DNA of 64,000 nucleotides from CBDDEI01 sp965226775 (GTDB taxonomy: Bacteria; Chloroflexota; Dehalococcoidia; SHYD01): positions 744,001-808,000 of the forward strand of contig CBDDEI010000002.1 in the NCBI GenBank assembly GCA_965226775.1, given 5' to 3'. The translations under genes were made by a program, and so were the position numbers. Of this stretch, positions 43,987 to 53,609 are shown piece by piece; position 1 is the stretch's first letter, and each line of letters starts with the position of its first letter. A model generated the notes under the pieces. That model was not told where the DNA came from. It did not search any database and saw only the letters and a list, made by a program, of their open reading frames with translations.

Positions 43987-44973
43987 ATGGCGGAGATTGT
44001 CCTGGGACTGGGCGTTGCCCACAGCACTCAATTGAACATGCCGGTGGAGTTCTGGGAGCAGATGGGCCAGAACGACCAGCAGAGTCCGCGGCTCTTGGGA
44101 ACGGACGGCAAGATGCACACCTACCAGGAGTTGCTGCAGACCGTGGGGCCCGAAGTGGCCCAGGGGTTTACCCCTGCCGAGCAGGTTGCACGCCACGCCC
44201 GCTGCCAAGAAGCTATTGCGCAAATTGCCGCACTAGTGCGCTCCGAGCCATTGGACGCCATCATTACCATCACGGACGACGAGCGCTGGCTGTTCACCGA
44301 TGGCATGATGCCCGCTGCCTACCTGTATTGGGGCGATCCCGTCCACTATGCCCCGCGCATTCCGGATAATCCTACGCCTATGGGTGCTTCAACCCTGTGG
44401 GCTTATAGCATGGAGGCCGTGGACTTTCCCGGCGCTGCCGCATTGGGCGAACACGTCGTCACGGAGATGGCAGACCGGGGCTTTGATGTGGCTCAGGGCA
44501 AAGGCACGCCGCCGGGCGACAGTATTGGCCGGCCCTTTGGCTTTATCCACGCCCGTGTCTTTGACGGTAAGCCCGCTCCTGCGCCCATCCTCCCCTTCAT
44601 CATCAACGCCAGCTATCTGCCCAACCTCCTCAGCACCCGCCGCTCGGTAGAGATGGGGGAGGCGTTGGCTCAGAGCATTCGCTCCTGGGACAGCAACGCA
44701 CGGGTGGGCATCCTGGCCGTGGGCAACTTCAGCCACGTGGTCGTTGACGAGGTCATGGACCGCCGCCTGCAGACAGCTATCGAAGGCAAGGACCTGGCCG
44801 ACCTCCGCGCGCTGCCTCGTGAGAACTTCCAGGGCGGGAACGGGCAGGCCAAGACCTGGATGATCGCCGCCGGCGCCATGCAGCACCTCAACGCCAAGTT
44901 CCTCGATCTCGTTTTCTGCTACCGCTCTCCCGGCGGCACCGGCTGCGCCATGCCCTTTGCCCACTGGAGCTAG
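43987..44973 (+). CDS. Class III extradiol dioxygenase (LigB-like)
   Basis: This 328-aa protein resembles the catalytic LigB/protocatechuate 4,5-dioxygenase superfamily, non-heme iron enzymes that open catecholic rings. Visible blocks are VLGLGVAHSTQLNMP (early metal-ligand His region), ITITDDERWLF, LPFIINASYLPN, GILAVGNFSHVVVDEVMD and GTGCAMPFAHW. The ATG at 43987 has GGAGG six bases upstream. No LigA-like subunit or aromatic-degradation genes adjoin it, so the substrate is unknown. The TAG stop is part of the CTAG flanking MITE copy C. Confidence 0.8.
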   Translation: MAEIVLGLGVAHSTQLNMPVEFWEQMGQNDQQSPRLLGTDGKMHTYQELLQTVGPEVAQGFTPAEQVARHARCQEAIAQIAALVRSEPLDAIITITDDERWLFTDGMMPAAYLYWGDPVHYAPRIPDNPTPMGASTLWAYSMEAVDFPGAAALGEHVVTEMADRGFDVAQGKGTPPGDSIGRPFGFIHARVFDGKPAPAPILPFIINASYLPNLLSTRRSVEMGEALAQSIRSWDSNARVGILAVGNFSHVVVDEVMDRRLQTAIEGKDLADLRALPRENFQGGNGQAKTWMIAAGAMQHLNAKFLDLVFCYRSPGGTGCAMPFAHWS

Positions 44974-45113
44974 CGAACCTCTGCACAAGTCCCTTCCCCC
45001 TTGATGGGGGAAGGTTAGGATGGGGGTGAAGAGCTCGGTCCCTGGCTGTTGGCTTGGGGAGACCCTCTGGATTTCCGCGAGAGACGGAATGACGCAGGTT
45101 GTTCAGAGGTTCC
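44974..45113. mobile_element. MITE copy C (140 bp)
   Basis: Ends CGAACCTCTG and CAGAGGTTCC are flanked by CTAG at 44970-44973 and 45114-45117. The left CTAG contains the dioxygenase stop codon. Internal hairpin segments match the other copies closely. Confidence 0.9.
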
Positions 45114-45123
45114 CTAGCGGACG

Positions 45124-45149
45124 AAAAGCGCGCGGCATTTGCCGCGCGC
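45124..45149 (-). terminator. Terminator of acs
   Basis: A perfect 9-bp stem GCGCGCGGC/GCCGCGCGC with a four-base loop is followed on the minus strand by TTTT. It lies 27 bases after the acs stop. Confidence 0.75.
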
Positions 45150-45175
45150 ACGCTAAAGCAGGCGATACGCGTTAG

Positions 45176-47092
45176 TCAGACTGCGCCCAGCTCCTCCAAC
45201 GCGTGTTTGATCTCGTCCACAGACGCCCCATCCTCAAGGGTGCTGACGTCGCCGGTGGTCTGGCCGGTGGCTACGGCGCGCAGCAGGCGACGCATTATCT
45301 TGCCGCTTCTGGTCTTGGGGAGGGCGCGCACAAAGTGGACGGCCTTTGGCGCAGCAAACGGGCCGATCGTCTCACGGATGCGCCGTATGATCTCCATTTT
45401 GAGCTCATCGGAGGGAGAGGTACCTCCGGTTAGGATGGCAAAGATGACTATCTCTTCGCCCTTAATGTCGTCTGGCACGCCAACCGCGGCCGCTTCTGCA
45501 ATGCTCTGGTGCTCCACCGTGATGTTCTCCAGCTCCAAGCTGCCCAGACGGTGCCCCGCCACTTTGAGCACTTCGTCTGCTCGGCCTAACAGCCAGAAGT
45601 AGCCCTCTTCATCGCGGATAGCGTAGTCGCCGGCGTAGTAGGAGCCGGGAAAGCGCTCCCAGTAGGTCTTCTTGAAGGTCTCCTCGTCGTTGTACACCGT
45701 TTGGAGCATCCCCGGCCAGGGGCGCCGCAGCACCAAGAAGCCCCGTTCTCCATCAGGCGTGGGCGAACCGTCCTCATCGACCACTTCGGGCTCTACCCCC
45801 GGCATGGGCCGCGTGGCGGAACCTGGCTTGAGCAGCTGGGGCCCAATGCCAGGCGAGGGCGAGATCATGAAACCGCCCGTCTCCGTCTGCCACCAGGTGT
45901 CTACGATAGGGCAGCGCTCGCCGCCAATGTGCCGGTAGTACCACCACCAAGCCTCTGGGTTGATGGCCTCTCCCACCGAGCCCAGAAGCTCCAAGCTGCT
46001 TAGGTCGTGCTTCTGAGGCCACTGCTCCCCATGCACCATAAACATGCGGATAGCCGTGGGAGAGGTGTACAGCGTGGTCACGCCATACTTCTCTATGATG
46101 CTCCACCACCGGTCTATCTGGGGAGTGTCCGGGCTTCCCTCGTACATGACGACGCTGGCGCCATGAGCCAGCGGTGCGTAGACAATCGCCGTGTGGCCCG
46201 TGACCCAACCGGCATCGGCGGTGCACCAGTACACCGAATCGTCCCGGAGGTTGAAGGCCCACTGAAATACCGAATGGGTGTAGACCATATACCCGCCCGT
46301 ACTGTGCACGATCCCTTTGGGTCTTCCGGTGGTTCCAGACGTGTACAGCACATACAGTGGATGCGTGGCTTCCACCGGCACAGGGGCTGTGTACTCCTCC
46401 GCCTGAGCCAGAAGGTCACTCAGCAGCAGGTCGCGGCCTTCACGCATAGTGACGTCGGTGCCGGTGCGCTGCACCATAATGCAATGCTCAATGGATGGTG
46501 TTGCTTCCAGCGCCCTGTCCACGATCTCCTTCAGCTCCAGGACACGCCCGCGCCGGTAGCCGCCGTCGCTGGTGATCACCACCTTAGCCTGCAGCATATC
46601 TATGCGGTCGGTGAGCGCCTGTGCACTGAAGCCGGAAAAGACCACGCTATGTACTGCCCCTATACGGGCGCAAGCCAGCATGAAGATAGCCATTTCCGGG
46701 ATCATGGGTAGATAAATGACGACGCGATCGCCCTTCTCTACGCCCAGGTTACGGAGCACGGAGGCATACCGGTTCACCTCTCGATAGAGGGTGGCGTAAC
46801 TCAGCACTTGGGTATCGCCCGGCTCCCCCTCCCAGTAGATGGCAACCTTATTCTTGCGCCAGGACTTGGCGTGACGGTCTACGCACTGGACGCTTGCATT
46901 GAGCTCTCCACCCACGAACCAGCGCGCAAAGGGCGGGTTCCAGTCCAGCACCTTGTCCCATGGCTTGGACCAGTCGAGGCGGCGGGCTTGCTCAGCCCAG
47001 AAACCCTCACTGTCCTCCATGGATTGGCGGTAGAGATCGTCGTAAGACCGGGTAGGCCAGATCTTCTCTTGCCTAATATCTTCAGCATCCAT
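45176..47092 (-). CDS. acs: Acetyl-CoA synthetase (AMP-forming)
   Basis: Acs activates acetate to acetyl-CoA through acetyl-AMP. The 638-aa ANL-superfamily enzyme has the P-loop YTSGTTGRPKGIVHSTGGY, the substrate region DTWWQTETGGFMISP, the hinge GRADEVLKVAGHRLG, and the C-terminal lysine in LPKTRSGKIMRRLLR, known in homologues as the site of regulatory acetylation. GGGGGAG lies three bases before the ATG. It is a single-gene unit ending in its own terminator. Confidence 0.96.
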   Translation of the reverse strand: MDAEDIRQEKIWPTRSYDDLYRQSMEDSEGFWAEQARRLDWSKPWDKVLDWNPPFARWFVGGELNASVQCVDRHAKSWRKNKVAIYWEGEPGDTQVLSYATLYREVNRYASVLRNLGVEKGDRVVIYLPMIPEMAIFMLACARIGAVHSVVFSGFSAQALTDRIDMLQAKVVITSDGGYRRGRVLELKEIVDRALEATPSIEHCIMVQRTGTDVTMREGRDLLLSDLLAQAEEYTAPVPVEATHPLYVLYTSGTTGRPKGIVHSTGGYMVYTHSVFQWAFNLRDDSVYWCTADAGWVTGHTAIVYAPLAHGASVVMYEGSPDTPQIDRWWSIIEKYGVTTLYTSPTAIRMFMVHGEQWPQKHDLSSLELLGSVGEAINPEAWWWYYRHIGGERCPIVDTWWQTETGGFMISPSPGIGPQLLKPGSATRPMPGVEPEVVDEDGSPTPDGERGFLVLRRPWPGMLQTVYNDEETFKKTYWERFPGSYYAGDYAIRDEEGYFWLLGRADEVLKVAGHRLGSLELENITVEHQSIAEAAAVGVPDDIKGEEIVIFAILTGGTSPSDELKMEIIRRIRETIGPFAAPKAVHFVRALPKTRSGKIMRRLLRAVATGQTTGDVSTLEDGASVDEIKHALEELGAV

Positions 47093-47592
47093 AAGCTCCC
47101 CCAGAATAGGTCATCAGTACCGGTAGTTTTTCTTACATACTGACCCAGTGCCAGCTATTGAGCGGAGGTTACTACCAGGAACGGGCTGATTGCAAATAGC
47201 CGCAAGCTGAGTGCAGCCGTGTGGCGTGCTTCAAGTTTACAGGGAGTAACGGAGCGATGGCAGCCCCTATTACCTGACATAACGCCCCGTTAGAGCAAAG
47301 GACGCATTCCGCGCCCAGCAGCATCCGCTCATACTGAGCTAGTCGAAGTATGCGCGGATGCAACAGCCGGCGTACTTCCCTCTCCCCCTGGGAGAGGGCT
47401 AGGGTGAGGGCGGCGGTCCTTGCCCCCGGTGAGCTTCTCGCATGGTTCGACTGGCCCACCATACGCTACAGCTTACGCGTAGGAGAGGATTGCAGGCCGG
47501 TGGGGTAAGAGAAGGAGAAGGACTTTTTGCGAGGTTTGCAGGACAGGGGCTTGGAAAAGGGGAAGGGCTGGAAGGAAGCTCTTAGTGTTCCT
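47093..47592. other. 500-base intergenic region with dispersed repeats
   Basis: No gene is seen. The region holds a hairpin repeat at 47321-47361 and a second segment at 47375-47413 (CTCTCCCCCTGGGAGAGGG followed by a TAGGGTGAGGG tail) related to the inner part of the window's MITEs. Confidence 0.6.
47321..47361. repeat. Hairpin repeat with TCGACTAGCTCAGTATG-type core
   Basis: Arms GCATCCGC/GCGGATGC and CATACT/AGTATG surround GAGCTAGTCGA. This core is a widely dispersed intergenic repeat type in environmental bacteria (recognised from memory). Confidence 0.5.
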
Positions 47593-48054
47593 TTACGGCT
47601 GTTCAGGAGCCTTTTGCGGAGTTTTGGGCCACAGGGTATCGTATCCCTCTCCCGAAACAGCTTTGACGATCTCGTTGCGCTCTTCTTCCAGCAGCTGTGC
47701 GAAGGCGGCTTCACACTCCTGTGCCTGCGCGCGGTAGCCGGTGTCGTACCAGCGGTCCACAATAGCCTGCCATATGCCAAGCTCGCCCAGGCTAGCCACG
47801 TACTTGGGCCAGGTAAAGGTCACAATGTTTTTGGGGAGGGGAAACTCCGGCCGCAGCCGCTTCAGGTGCTGGAACCGCTCGGCTGCGGAGCTAGCGCGGG
47901 GCACCACCTTCACCATAGGCCCGGTGGCATCGTTGCAGCGGACGTCTAGGAGCAGGCGCTTGTCAAAAAGCGGGAAGCGGACAAGCATCACATCAGCGGT
48001 CCTAATGACCTGCATGATCTCAGCTACGTCCACAGAGTATTCGTTGTCCATCAT
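47593..48054 (-). CDS. Hypothetical protein, 153 aa
   Basis: A soluble protein starts MMDNEYSVDVAEIMQVIRTADVMLVRF and contains RLLLDVRCNDATGPMVKVVPRASSAAERFQHLKRLRP in two successive stretches, then a helical Glu-rich region and a Pro-rich end (TPQKAPEQP). No catalytic motif is recognised. Either of the first two Met codons could start it. It lies downstream of the lipoprotein gene on the same strand. Confidence 0.6.
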   Translation of the reverse strand: MMDNEYSVDVAEIMQVIRTADVMLVRFPLFDKRLLLDVRCNDATGPMVKVVPRASSAAERFQHLKRLRPEFPLPKNIVTFTWPKYVASLGELGIWQAIVDRWYDTGYRAQAQECEAAFAQLLEEERNEIVKAVSGEGYDTLWPKTPQKAPEQP

Positions 48055-48152
48055 AGGGCGGCGCTAGCTCCTTTGCTAGGCTTGAGGGATTGGGAACTTG
48101 TCATCACCATAACATGCGCTTAGCTGATATTTCAAGAAACGAGACCACTTAC

Positions 48153-48181
48153 CCAGGCCGCTCACGTCTGGCAGCTTGGGC
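48153..48181. repeat. 29-bp direct repeat, copy 1
   Basis: Identical to 48656-48684, which encodes the last residues of MutM (PSCQT and stop) and the start of the lipoprotein frame. The two copies flank the lipoprotein gene. Confidence 0.9.
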
Positions 48182-48191
48182 GGTACCGGCA

Positions 48192-48668
48192 CTAAGGGCA
48201 TTCAGGCGGGGTGAGGATGAGTTCCCTCAGGGAACTGTCATTCAGCACCTCGGCAAATCGTACTCGGCTCTCGTTGGTGCGGTAATCGGGGAGGGGAGAT
48301 CTTCTAAAAGAACCGTCCCTGTTCAAGTACAGGTGGGACCCGGAACGCAGGTCGGTCAGAATGATAGGGGCTACAAAGATGGCGGGAGGCCTTGGCGGGC
48401 AAGGCAAGTGCCACACATGTATGTCTCCATCGACGACTCGCGTGTTGTTGCCGTAGTCAGTTGGGGTTTGGACTCTTCTCTCTTCCAAGGTAGGCGTGGG
48501 TGCAGGGGGAGGCTGTCTCGTGGGTTCAAGGATGGCCGTGTCGGTGGCCGGTGTGGGAGACACCGGTGCCTCAGCACACGCGAGGACTGTCAACAGTGAA
48601 AGGTTGACGGCCAGCCAGATAGCGATCCCAATGTTCGGATGTGACTTCACTTTTTCCAGGCCGCTCAC
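48192..48668 (-). CDS. Putative lipoprotein, 158 aa
   Basis: An N-terminal hydrophobic segment ends in a lipobox-like LTVLAC, followed by a Pro/Thr-rich linker (PVSPTPATDTAILEPTRQPP) and a small C-terminal domain (LRSGSHLYLNRDGSF) of unknown fold. The GTG at 48668 overlaps the mutM TGA (GTGA); a GTG at about 48650 (VKSHPN) is an alternative start. It lies between 29-bp direct repeats copied from the mutM 3' end, so it may be a recent insertion or duplication product. Surface-exposed; function unknown. Confidence 0.6.
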   Translation of the reverse strand: MSGLEKVKSHPNIGIAIWLAVNLSLLTVLACAEAPVSPTPATDTAILEPTRQPPPAPTPTLEERRVQTPTDYGNNTRVVDGDIHVWHLPCPPRPPAIFVAPIILTDLRSGSHLYLNRDGSFRRSPLPDYRTNESRVRFAEVLNDSSLRELILTPPECP

Positions 48669-48684
48669 GTCTGGCAGCTTGGGC
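48656..48684. repeat. 29-bp direct repeat, copy 2 (mutM 3' end)
   Basis: Exact match to 48153-48181, so this copy is the native mutM terminus. The bases on both sides of the two copies differ. Confidence 0.9.
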
Positions 48685-49498
48685 AGTAGTGGGTGCCCCG
48701 GCCGCGGAACATCTTCTTTTCTATGATTGCGCCGCAGCGCGGGCAGGGCTTGCCGTTCCGCCTGAAGACGTTCACGCTGCCCTGGTGGGTGCCTGCAGTG
48801 CCGAAGGGATCAAAAAAGTCGCCCAGGGAGGTGCCGCCCATGCTGATCCCCTTCTCCAGCGCAGCGATGATGGAGCGATGCAGCTCGGCCAGCTCGTCGT
48901 CGCTGATCTCATCCGCCGGGCGCTCCGGGCGGATGCCCGCCATAAACAGCGATTCGTCAGCGTAGATGTTGCCTATGCCGGCCACCACCTCTTGGCTCAG
49001 AAGCAGCGGCTTGATGGGGGCGGAGCGTCCGGCCAGGCGCGTGCCCAATACCTCCGCCGTGAACTCGGGGTCCAGCGGTTCCGGGCCCAGGTGGCTTACC
49101 ACCTGCTCTGCGTCGTCCACCAGCCACACGCCACCGAGGGTTCTGGGGTTGACCAGCCACAGTTCCGCCTCATTGTCCAGGAAGAAGCGGAGGCGGGTGT
49201 GCTTCACGGGGATGGGTTTGCCGCCGGCATACTGTTCGTCCGCGGGGTCTGCCCACATGAGCGCGCCGCCCATCATCAGGTGGACTACCAGCGCGCCTTG
49301 GTCCAGCCGGAAGAGGATAAACTTGCCCCGGCGTCCCAGCGCGGTCACGGCTCGTCCGGGCAGCTGCTCGGTCAGATCTTCGGGCGATGGCGCTCGCACC
49401 ATGCGGGGGATGCCCACCTCCACGCCGGTAAAGCGTCGTCCCGTCACCTGGGGACGTAGCCCCCGTACCGTCGTTTCGACTTCAGGGAGCTCCGGCAT
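48665..49498 (-). CDS. mutM: Formamidopyrimidine-DNA glycosylase MutM/Fpg
   Basis: MutM removes 8-oxoguanine and formamidopyrimidines and cleaves the abasic site. The 277-aa protein keeps the catalytic N-terminal PELPEVET, a RRGKFILF segment with the conserved Lys, the H2TH region (GIGNIYADESLFMAGIRPE) and a zinc finger (CPRCGAIIEKKMFRGRGTHY then CPSC). Its ATG overlaps the polA stop by one base (TGATG), forming a repair operon. Confidence 0.97.
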   Translation of the reverse strand: MPELPEVETTVRGLRPQVTGRRFTGVEVGIPRMVRAPSPEDLTEQLPGRAVTALGRRGKFILFRLDQGALVVHLMMGGALMWADPADEQYAGGKPIPVKHTRLRFFLDNEAELWLVNPRTLGGVWLVDDAEQVVSHLGPEPLDPEFTAEVLGTRLAGRSAPIKPLLLSQEVVAGIGNIYADESLFMAGIRPERPADEISDDELAELHRSIIAALEKGISMGGTSLGDFFDPFGTAGTHQGSVNVFRRNGKPCPRCGAIIEKKMFRGRGTHYCPSCQT

Positions 49499-52327
49499 CA
49501 GACTTGTACGGCCAGCAGCTCTTCTGCCCCTTCCTCAACTTCCCGGAGCACGCCCCAGTTCGCGCCTACTTTCACCTCCACCTTGACGGGAACGATCAGC
49601 TCCAGCGCGGTGGACATCATCTCCGGCACCAGGCGCTCCATCTCCTGCAGCTCTGCATCGGGCACTTCAAAGAGGAGTTCGTCGTGCACCTGAAGGATCA
49701 TCTTGCTGCGCAGCTCACGGTCTTGCATCACCTTGTGCAGCTTGATCATCGCCACCTTGATAACGTCTGCGGCGGTGCCCTGCACGGGCATGTTGATGGC
49801 TACCCGCTCGGCGGCCTGGCGCACCTGAGCGTTTGCGTTGAGCAGTTCCGGCATGTACCGCCGGCGTCCCAACAGGGTCTCCACGTAGCCCTTCTCCTGC
49901 CCCTCTTTGAGGGTCTTCTTAATGTAGCCCTGGATGCCGGGGTAGCGGTCAAAATAGGTCTGGATGAAGGTGTCCGCTTCTGCGCGGCTCATCCCAGGGA
50001 TAGCCTGCGACAGGCCGAAGCTGCTGAGTCCGTACACAATGCCGAAGTTCACCACCTTGGCGATGCGCCGGTGGTCCGACGTCACTTGCTCAGGCGCAAC
50101 ACCAAAGACGGTGGAGGCCGTGGCGTTGTGAATATCCTCGTCCGCCATGAAAGCGTCTATGAGCCCCTGGTCACGGGAAAGGTGCGCCAGCACTCGCAGC
50201 TCCACCTGTGAGTAGTCCGCAGACATGAGGTGGCTGCCCTCCGGCGCAACAAAGGCAGTGCGCACCTGGCGGCCAAGCTCGGTGCGTACGGGGATGTTCT
50301 GCAGGTTGGGATCATTGCTGGAGACGCGGCCGGTGGCAGCGCCCGTCTGGTTGAAGCTGGTATGCACCCGCTTGGTGTGGGGGTTCACCAGCGCAGGCAA
50401 CGCATCGATGTAGGTGGACTTGAGCTTGGTTAGCTGGCGGTACTCCAGAATGTGCTCGACGATGGGGTGTGCGCCCCGCAGGCCGTCCAGCACGCTTTGG
50501 TCGGTAGAGTAGCCGCTCTTAGTGCGGCGTCCGTGGGGAAGGCCCAGCTCATCAAAGAGCACCTGACCCAACTGCTGGGTGGAGTTGAGGTTGAAATGAT
50601 GGCCCACGCTGCTGTAGATGGCGCTCTCCAGCTCACCCATCTTTGCGCCTAAATCACGGGACATGGCGGCCAGCACACTAGTGTCCAGCGCGACGCCCCA
50701 GCGCTCCATCTGCACCAGCACCGGCACCAAGGGCATCTCCACGTTTGCGTAGAGGTCCCACAGTCCTTCTTTTTTCAGCGCTGGCTCAAAGGCGGCGCGC
50801 AGCCGCGCGGTCATGTCTGCGTCCGCCGCTGCGTAGGGCGCGGCCTGTTCTACGGGCACCACGTCCATGGTGATCTGCTTTGCTCCTGTGCCGATAAGCG
50901 CTGAGATCTGTGTCATCTCGATGCCCAGCTTGCTGAACGCCAGAGCTTTCAGGCCCAGGGCCTTCTCTCCCAGCAGCCACGCGGCCAGGATGGTATCTGA
51001 TGCCAGCGGCTCCACGTGCAGCCCGTGCTCTTCCAGCACAATCATGTCGTAGTTGCCGTTGTGCGCCACTTTGGGCTTGTTGGGGTCGGAAAGGAGCGGG
51101 CCGAGCCGCTCACGCACCAGCTCCATCGGCAGGTTCTGCCCTAGTTTGTGCCCCGTCGGCAGATAGTAGGCTTCATTCGGCCCCGGCGAGAGCGCGATGC
51201 CCACCAGTTCGGCCTCCGTAGGCTGCAGGCTGGTGGTCTCGACGTCCACCACAATCCGCTCTGCCGCCGCCAGCCGCGCGACGACTTTGTCCAGCGCCTC
51301 CGGTGTGTCCACCACAGTGTAGACACCGTCCGGGGCCGCTTTGCTGGATGGGGCAGCTATGTCGCCGCCGACTTCGACTTCATCGGTGTGGAAGCTGAGC
51401 TGCTCGCCGGGCGCGGACCCTTCACTCTGAGCGGGCAACCGGGAAAGGAGGCTATTGAACTCCAGGTCCCGGAGCATAGTGACCACTTTGGCCCGCTGAT
51501 AGCCCTTTGATGTGGCAGGCCTCTAGGTCCAGGGTAACGGGCACGTCCCGAACGATAGTGGCCAGGTGCTTGCTCTTGCGCGCGAGCTCCTCATTAGTGC
51601 GGAGCAACTCCTTCATACGAGGAGGCGTTACCTGGTCCAGATGCTCATAGATCCTTTCAACGGTGTCATATTCCTGCAGCAGCTTGGTGGCCGTCTTATC
51701 GCCTACGCCAGGCACGCCAGGGATGTTGTCGGAGGGATCACCCTTCAGCCCTTTCCAGTCGGGAACGCGTTCCGGAGGCACGCCGTAGCGCTCGTAGACC
51801 TTCTCCGGGTCGTAGAGGGTGGCCTCGGTCAGCGAGCGGCTGCCCGGATAGAGGACGCGCACCTGCGGGCCAATGAGCTGCATCGTGTCCGCATCGCCGG
51901 TGACGATGATAGTCTCCACGTTCTGCTTGCTGGCTTGGAGGCTGAGGGTGCCCAGGATATCGTCCGCCTCAAAGCCGTCCATCTCATAGGTCGGGATGTT
52001 GAAGGCGGCCAGCAGGTCCCGCACCCGGTCGAACTGGGGACGCAGGTCGTCCGGCATAGCGGCGCGGCCAGCCTTGTATTCGGTGTACAGCTCGTCCCGG
52101 AACGTGGGCGCGTGGGTGTCGAAGGTGCAGATGACGTGGGTGGGCTGGTACTCGTTCAGCACCTTGATGAGCATGCTGGCGAAGCCATAGACCGCGGCCA
52201 CCGGCTCGCCGCTCTTGGTGGTCATGGCAACTCCGCTGCGGCCCGAGGCCGGGGCAAGGGCGTGGTAGGCGCGGTGCACCAGGGCGTGTCCGTCAATCAG
52301 GATAAGCAGCGGTGGTTTTGTGGTCAT
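49498..52327 (-). CDS. polA: DNA polymerase I, split by a one-base frameshift
   Basis: Two abutting frames make one normal PolA of about 940 residues. 51452-52327 carries the 5'-3' exonuclease (LILIDGHALVHRAYHAL, ICTFDTHAPTFRDELYTEYK, GDPSDNIPGVPGVGDKTA). 49498-51486 carries a 3'-5' exonuclease-like domain with DVETTSL and the polymerase motifs A (SADYSQVELRVLAHLS), B (RIAKVVNFGIVYGLSSFGLS) and C (QVHDELLFE). The join is near 51507-51510, where GGG replaces GG in HIKG-YQRAKVV; removing one G restores CHIKGYQRAKVVTML. PolA is rarely lost, so an assembly error is the simplest reading. Separate nuclease and polymerase polypeptides remain possible. Confidence 0.93.
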
Positions 52328-52386
52328 CTCGGCCCCCTTAACTCGTGAGCGTGGAAATTATAGCACCTCGCTCCACCTAAAATGAA

Positions 52387-52415
52387 AACGCCCGGCGGGG
52401 GCGACGCCGGGCGTT
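52387..52415 (-). terminator. Terminator upstream of polA
   Basis: An 11-bp perfect stem AACGCCCGGCG/CGCCGGGCGTT with a 7-base loop is followed on the minus strand by TTTTCATTTT. It would end transcripts coming from the ATPase/VWA operon before polA. Confidence 0.75.
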
Positions 52416-52641
52416 AAGAAGGAAGAATACGAAACTGATGCTAAGAAGACGATAAACTCACATTATTTTCTTCCCATCCGCTTCACTATAAGCCCGGTAT
52501 ATTTCCCCAGTGTTAAGGGTACGTTACATGCGAATGAATTCGGGGTGTCTGACTTGTTTCCGTAGCGTGATGCCGAGGTGAGCAAGGCGCGGTCAGCACG
52601 TGCTCAAATCGCCTCTGTTGGGGCGGCGGCTTGGGGGTTTG
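52416..52641. other. Spacer without visible gene
   Basis: Nothing recognisable lies here between the polA-side terminator and MITE copy D. Confidence 0.5.
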
Positions 52642-52781
52642 GGAACTTCTGCACAAGTCCCTTCCCTCTTGATGGGGGAAGGTTAGGATGGGGGTGAAGG
52701 AGCAGAGTCCCTGGCTGTTGGCTTGGGGAGACCCCTGGATTCCCGCGAGAGACGGAATGACGCAGGTTGTACGGAGGTTCC
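52642..52781. mobile_element. MITE copy D (140 bp)
   Basis: Ends GGAACTTCTG and GGAGGTTCC. The right flank is TTAG (52782-52785), which contains the stop codon of the adjacent ATPase gene on the minus strand. The left flank (TTTG) has diverged. Confidence 0.85.
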
Positions 52782-53606
52782 TTAGGAGAACTGCAGGAGG
52801 GCGGCCCGAGCCTGATCGTAGTCCAGCTCTGGCCCTGAGGCGAGTTGCTGCAGGTATTGGCTGCGGCGCTCCACCTCCTCTTTGAACTGCGGCGTGGCGG
52901 TATTTGCCCACTGGGCAAGCTGCTCCCAGGTCTGGGGAGAAGAAAAGAGCGTCCACTGGTCGTCGCGGGGGCTCCAAGCTACCAGGCTCTTGATGCCCAG
53001 ACCGTCCGGGCCGAGGGAGGTGGGGTAGATCCAGGAGAGCGAGGTCACCCGTCGCTTCACCTCACCGTTGTCCTGGAACGCATGCTGCATTGCGACTAAG
53101 CGGAGGCTTTGCGCGAGGGTGTCGCCTGACACCGCGACGGGTGGGAGCACCAGCTGCCCTATCACATCGTCGATGGAGTTGGCGTGCATGGTGCCGGCAA
53201 AGCCGTACCCCTCTGCGCCCAGACGGAACACCCGGGCGGCCTGCTGCCCCCAGAGGTAACTCGGCATGTGGTCGCTAAACTCATTGATGAGCAGGTAGTC
53301 GGCGGCTGGGTCGATGCGCCCTTCAAAAGAGAAGTCTTCGTAGCGGCCGCGTAGAAAGAGCGGCGTGATCTCTTCTGGGAGGCAGGCGGTGAGCGCGGTG
53401 AGTGTGGTGGTCTTGCCGACGCCCCGCTGCATGCCGGCCACCATCATCAGCGACGCTTTTCTAAGAAGCAACGCCCAGAGGAGGGCGGCGGTCTGTGCGT
53501 CTAGGACGTGCTGCTGAAGCAGGCCTACCAGTGAACGCTCAGGTTTGCTGAGGTCGTTCCCGCCAGGACCCCACCAGTAACCGGGGAACCGATAGGTTTC
53601 CGGCAT
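52782..53606 (-). CDS. Secretion-type (T2SSE/CpaF-like) P-loop ATPase
   Basis: This 274-aa protein has a Walker A GMQRGVGKTT (about residues 58-67), an ADYLLINEFSD segment in the Walker B position and GTMHANSIDDVIGQL, close to the TIHANSPxD block of VirB11/CpaF ATPases. It is much shorter than secretion ATPases and lacks their N-terminal domains. It sits four bases after the VWA gene stop, so the two probably work together. Role unknown. An MxxCW-free N-terminus (PETYRFPGYWWGPGG) is unlike known members. Confidence 0.65.
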   Translation of the reverse strand: MPETYRFPGYWWGPGGNDLSKPERSLVGLLQQHVLDAQTAALLWALLLRKASLMMVAGMQRGVGKTTTLTALTACLPEEITPLFLRGRYEDFSFEGRIDPAADYLLINEFSDHMPSYLWGQQAARVFRLGAEGYGFAGTMHANSIDDVIGQLVLPPVAVSGDTLAQSLRLVAMQHAFQDNGEVKRRVTSLSWIYPTSLGPDGLGIKSLVAWSPRDDQWTLFSSPQTWEQLAQWANTATPQFKEEVERRSQYLQQLASGPELDYDQARAALLQFS

Positions 53607-53609
53607 GGA

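Noticed and set aside
48641..49459. 272-codon plus-strand frame opposite mutM
   Set aside because: No motif or start signal; the opposite strand carries an intact MutM.
51452..51540. Programmed frameshift in polA
   Set aside because: There is no long slippery run, no obvious stimulatory hairpin, and other genes in the window have similar one-base shifts in short runs. A sequence error is simpler.
52387..52415. Hairpin before polA as a riboswitch
   Set aside because: It is a simple GC-rich stem followed by a T-rich tract on the minus strand, as expected of a terminator; no aptamer-like conserved core is visible.
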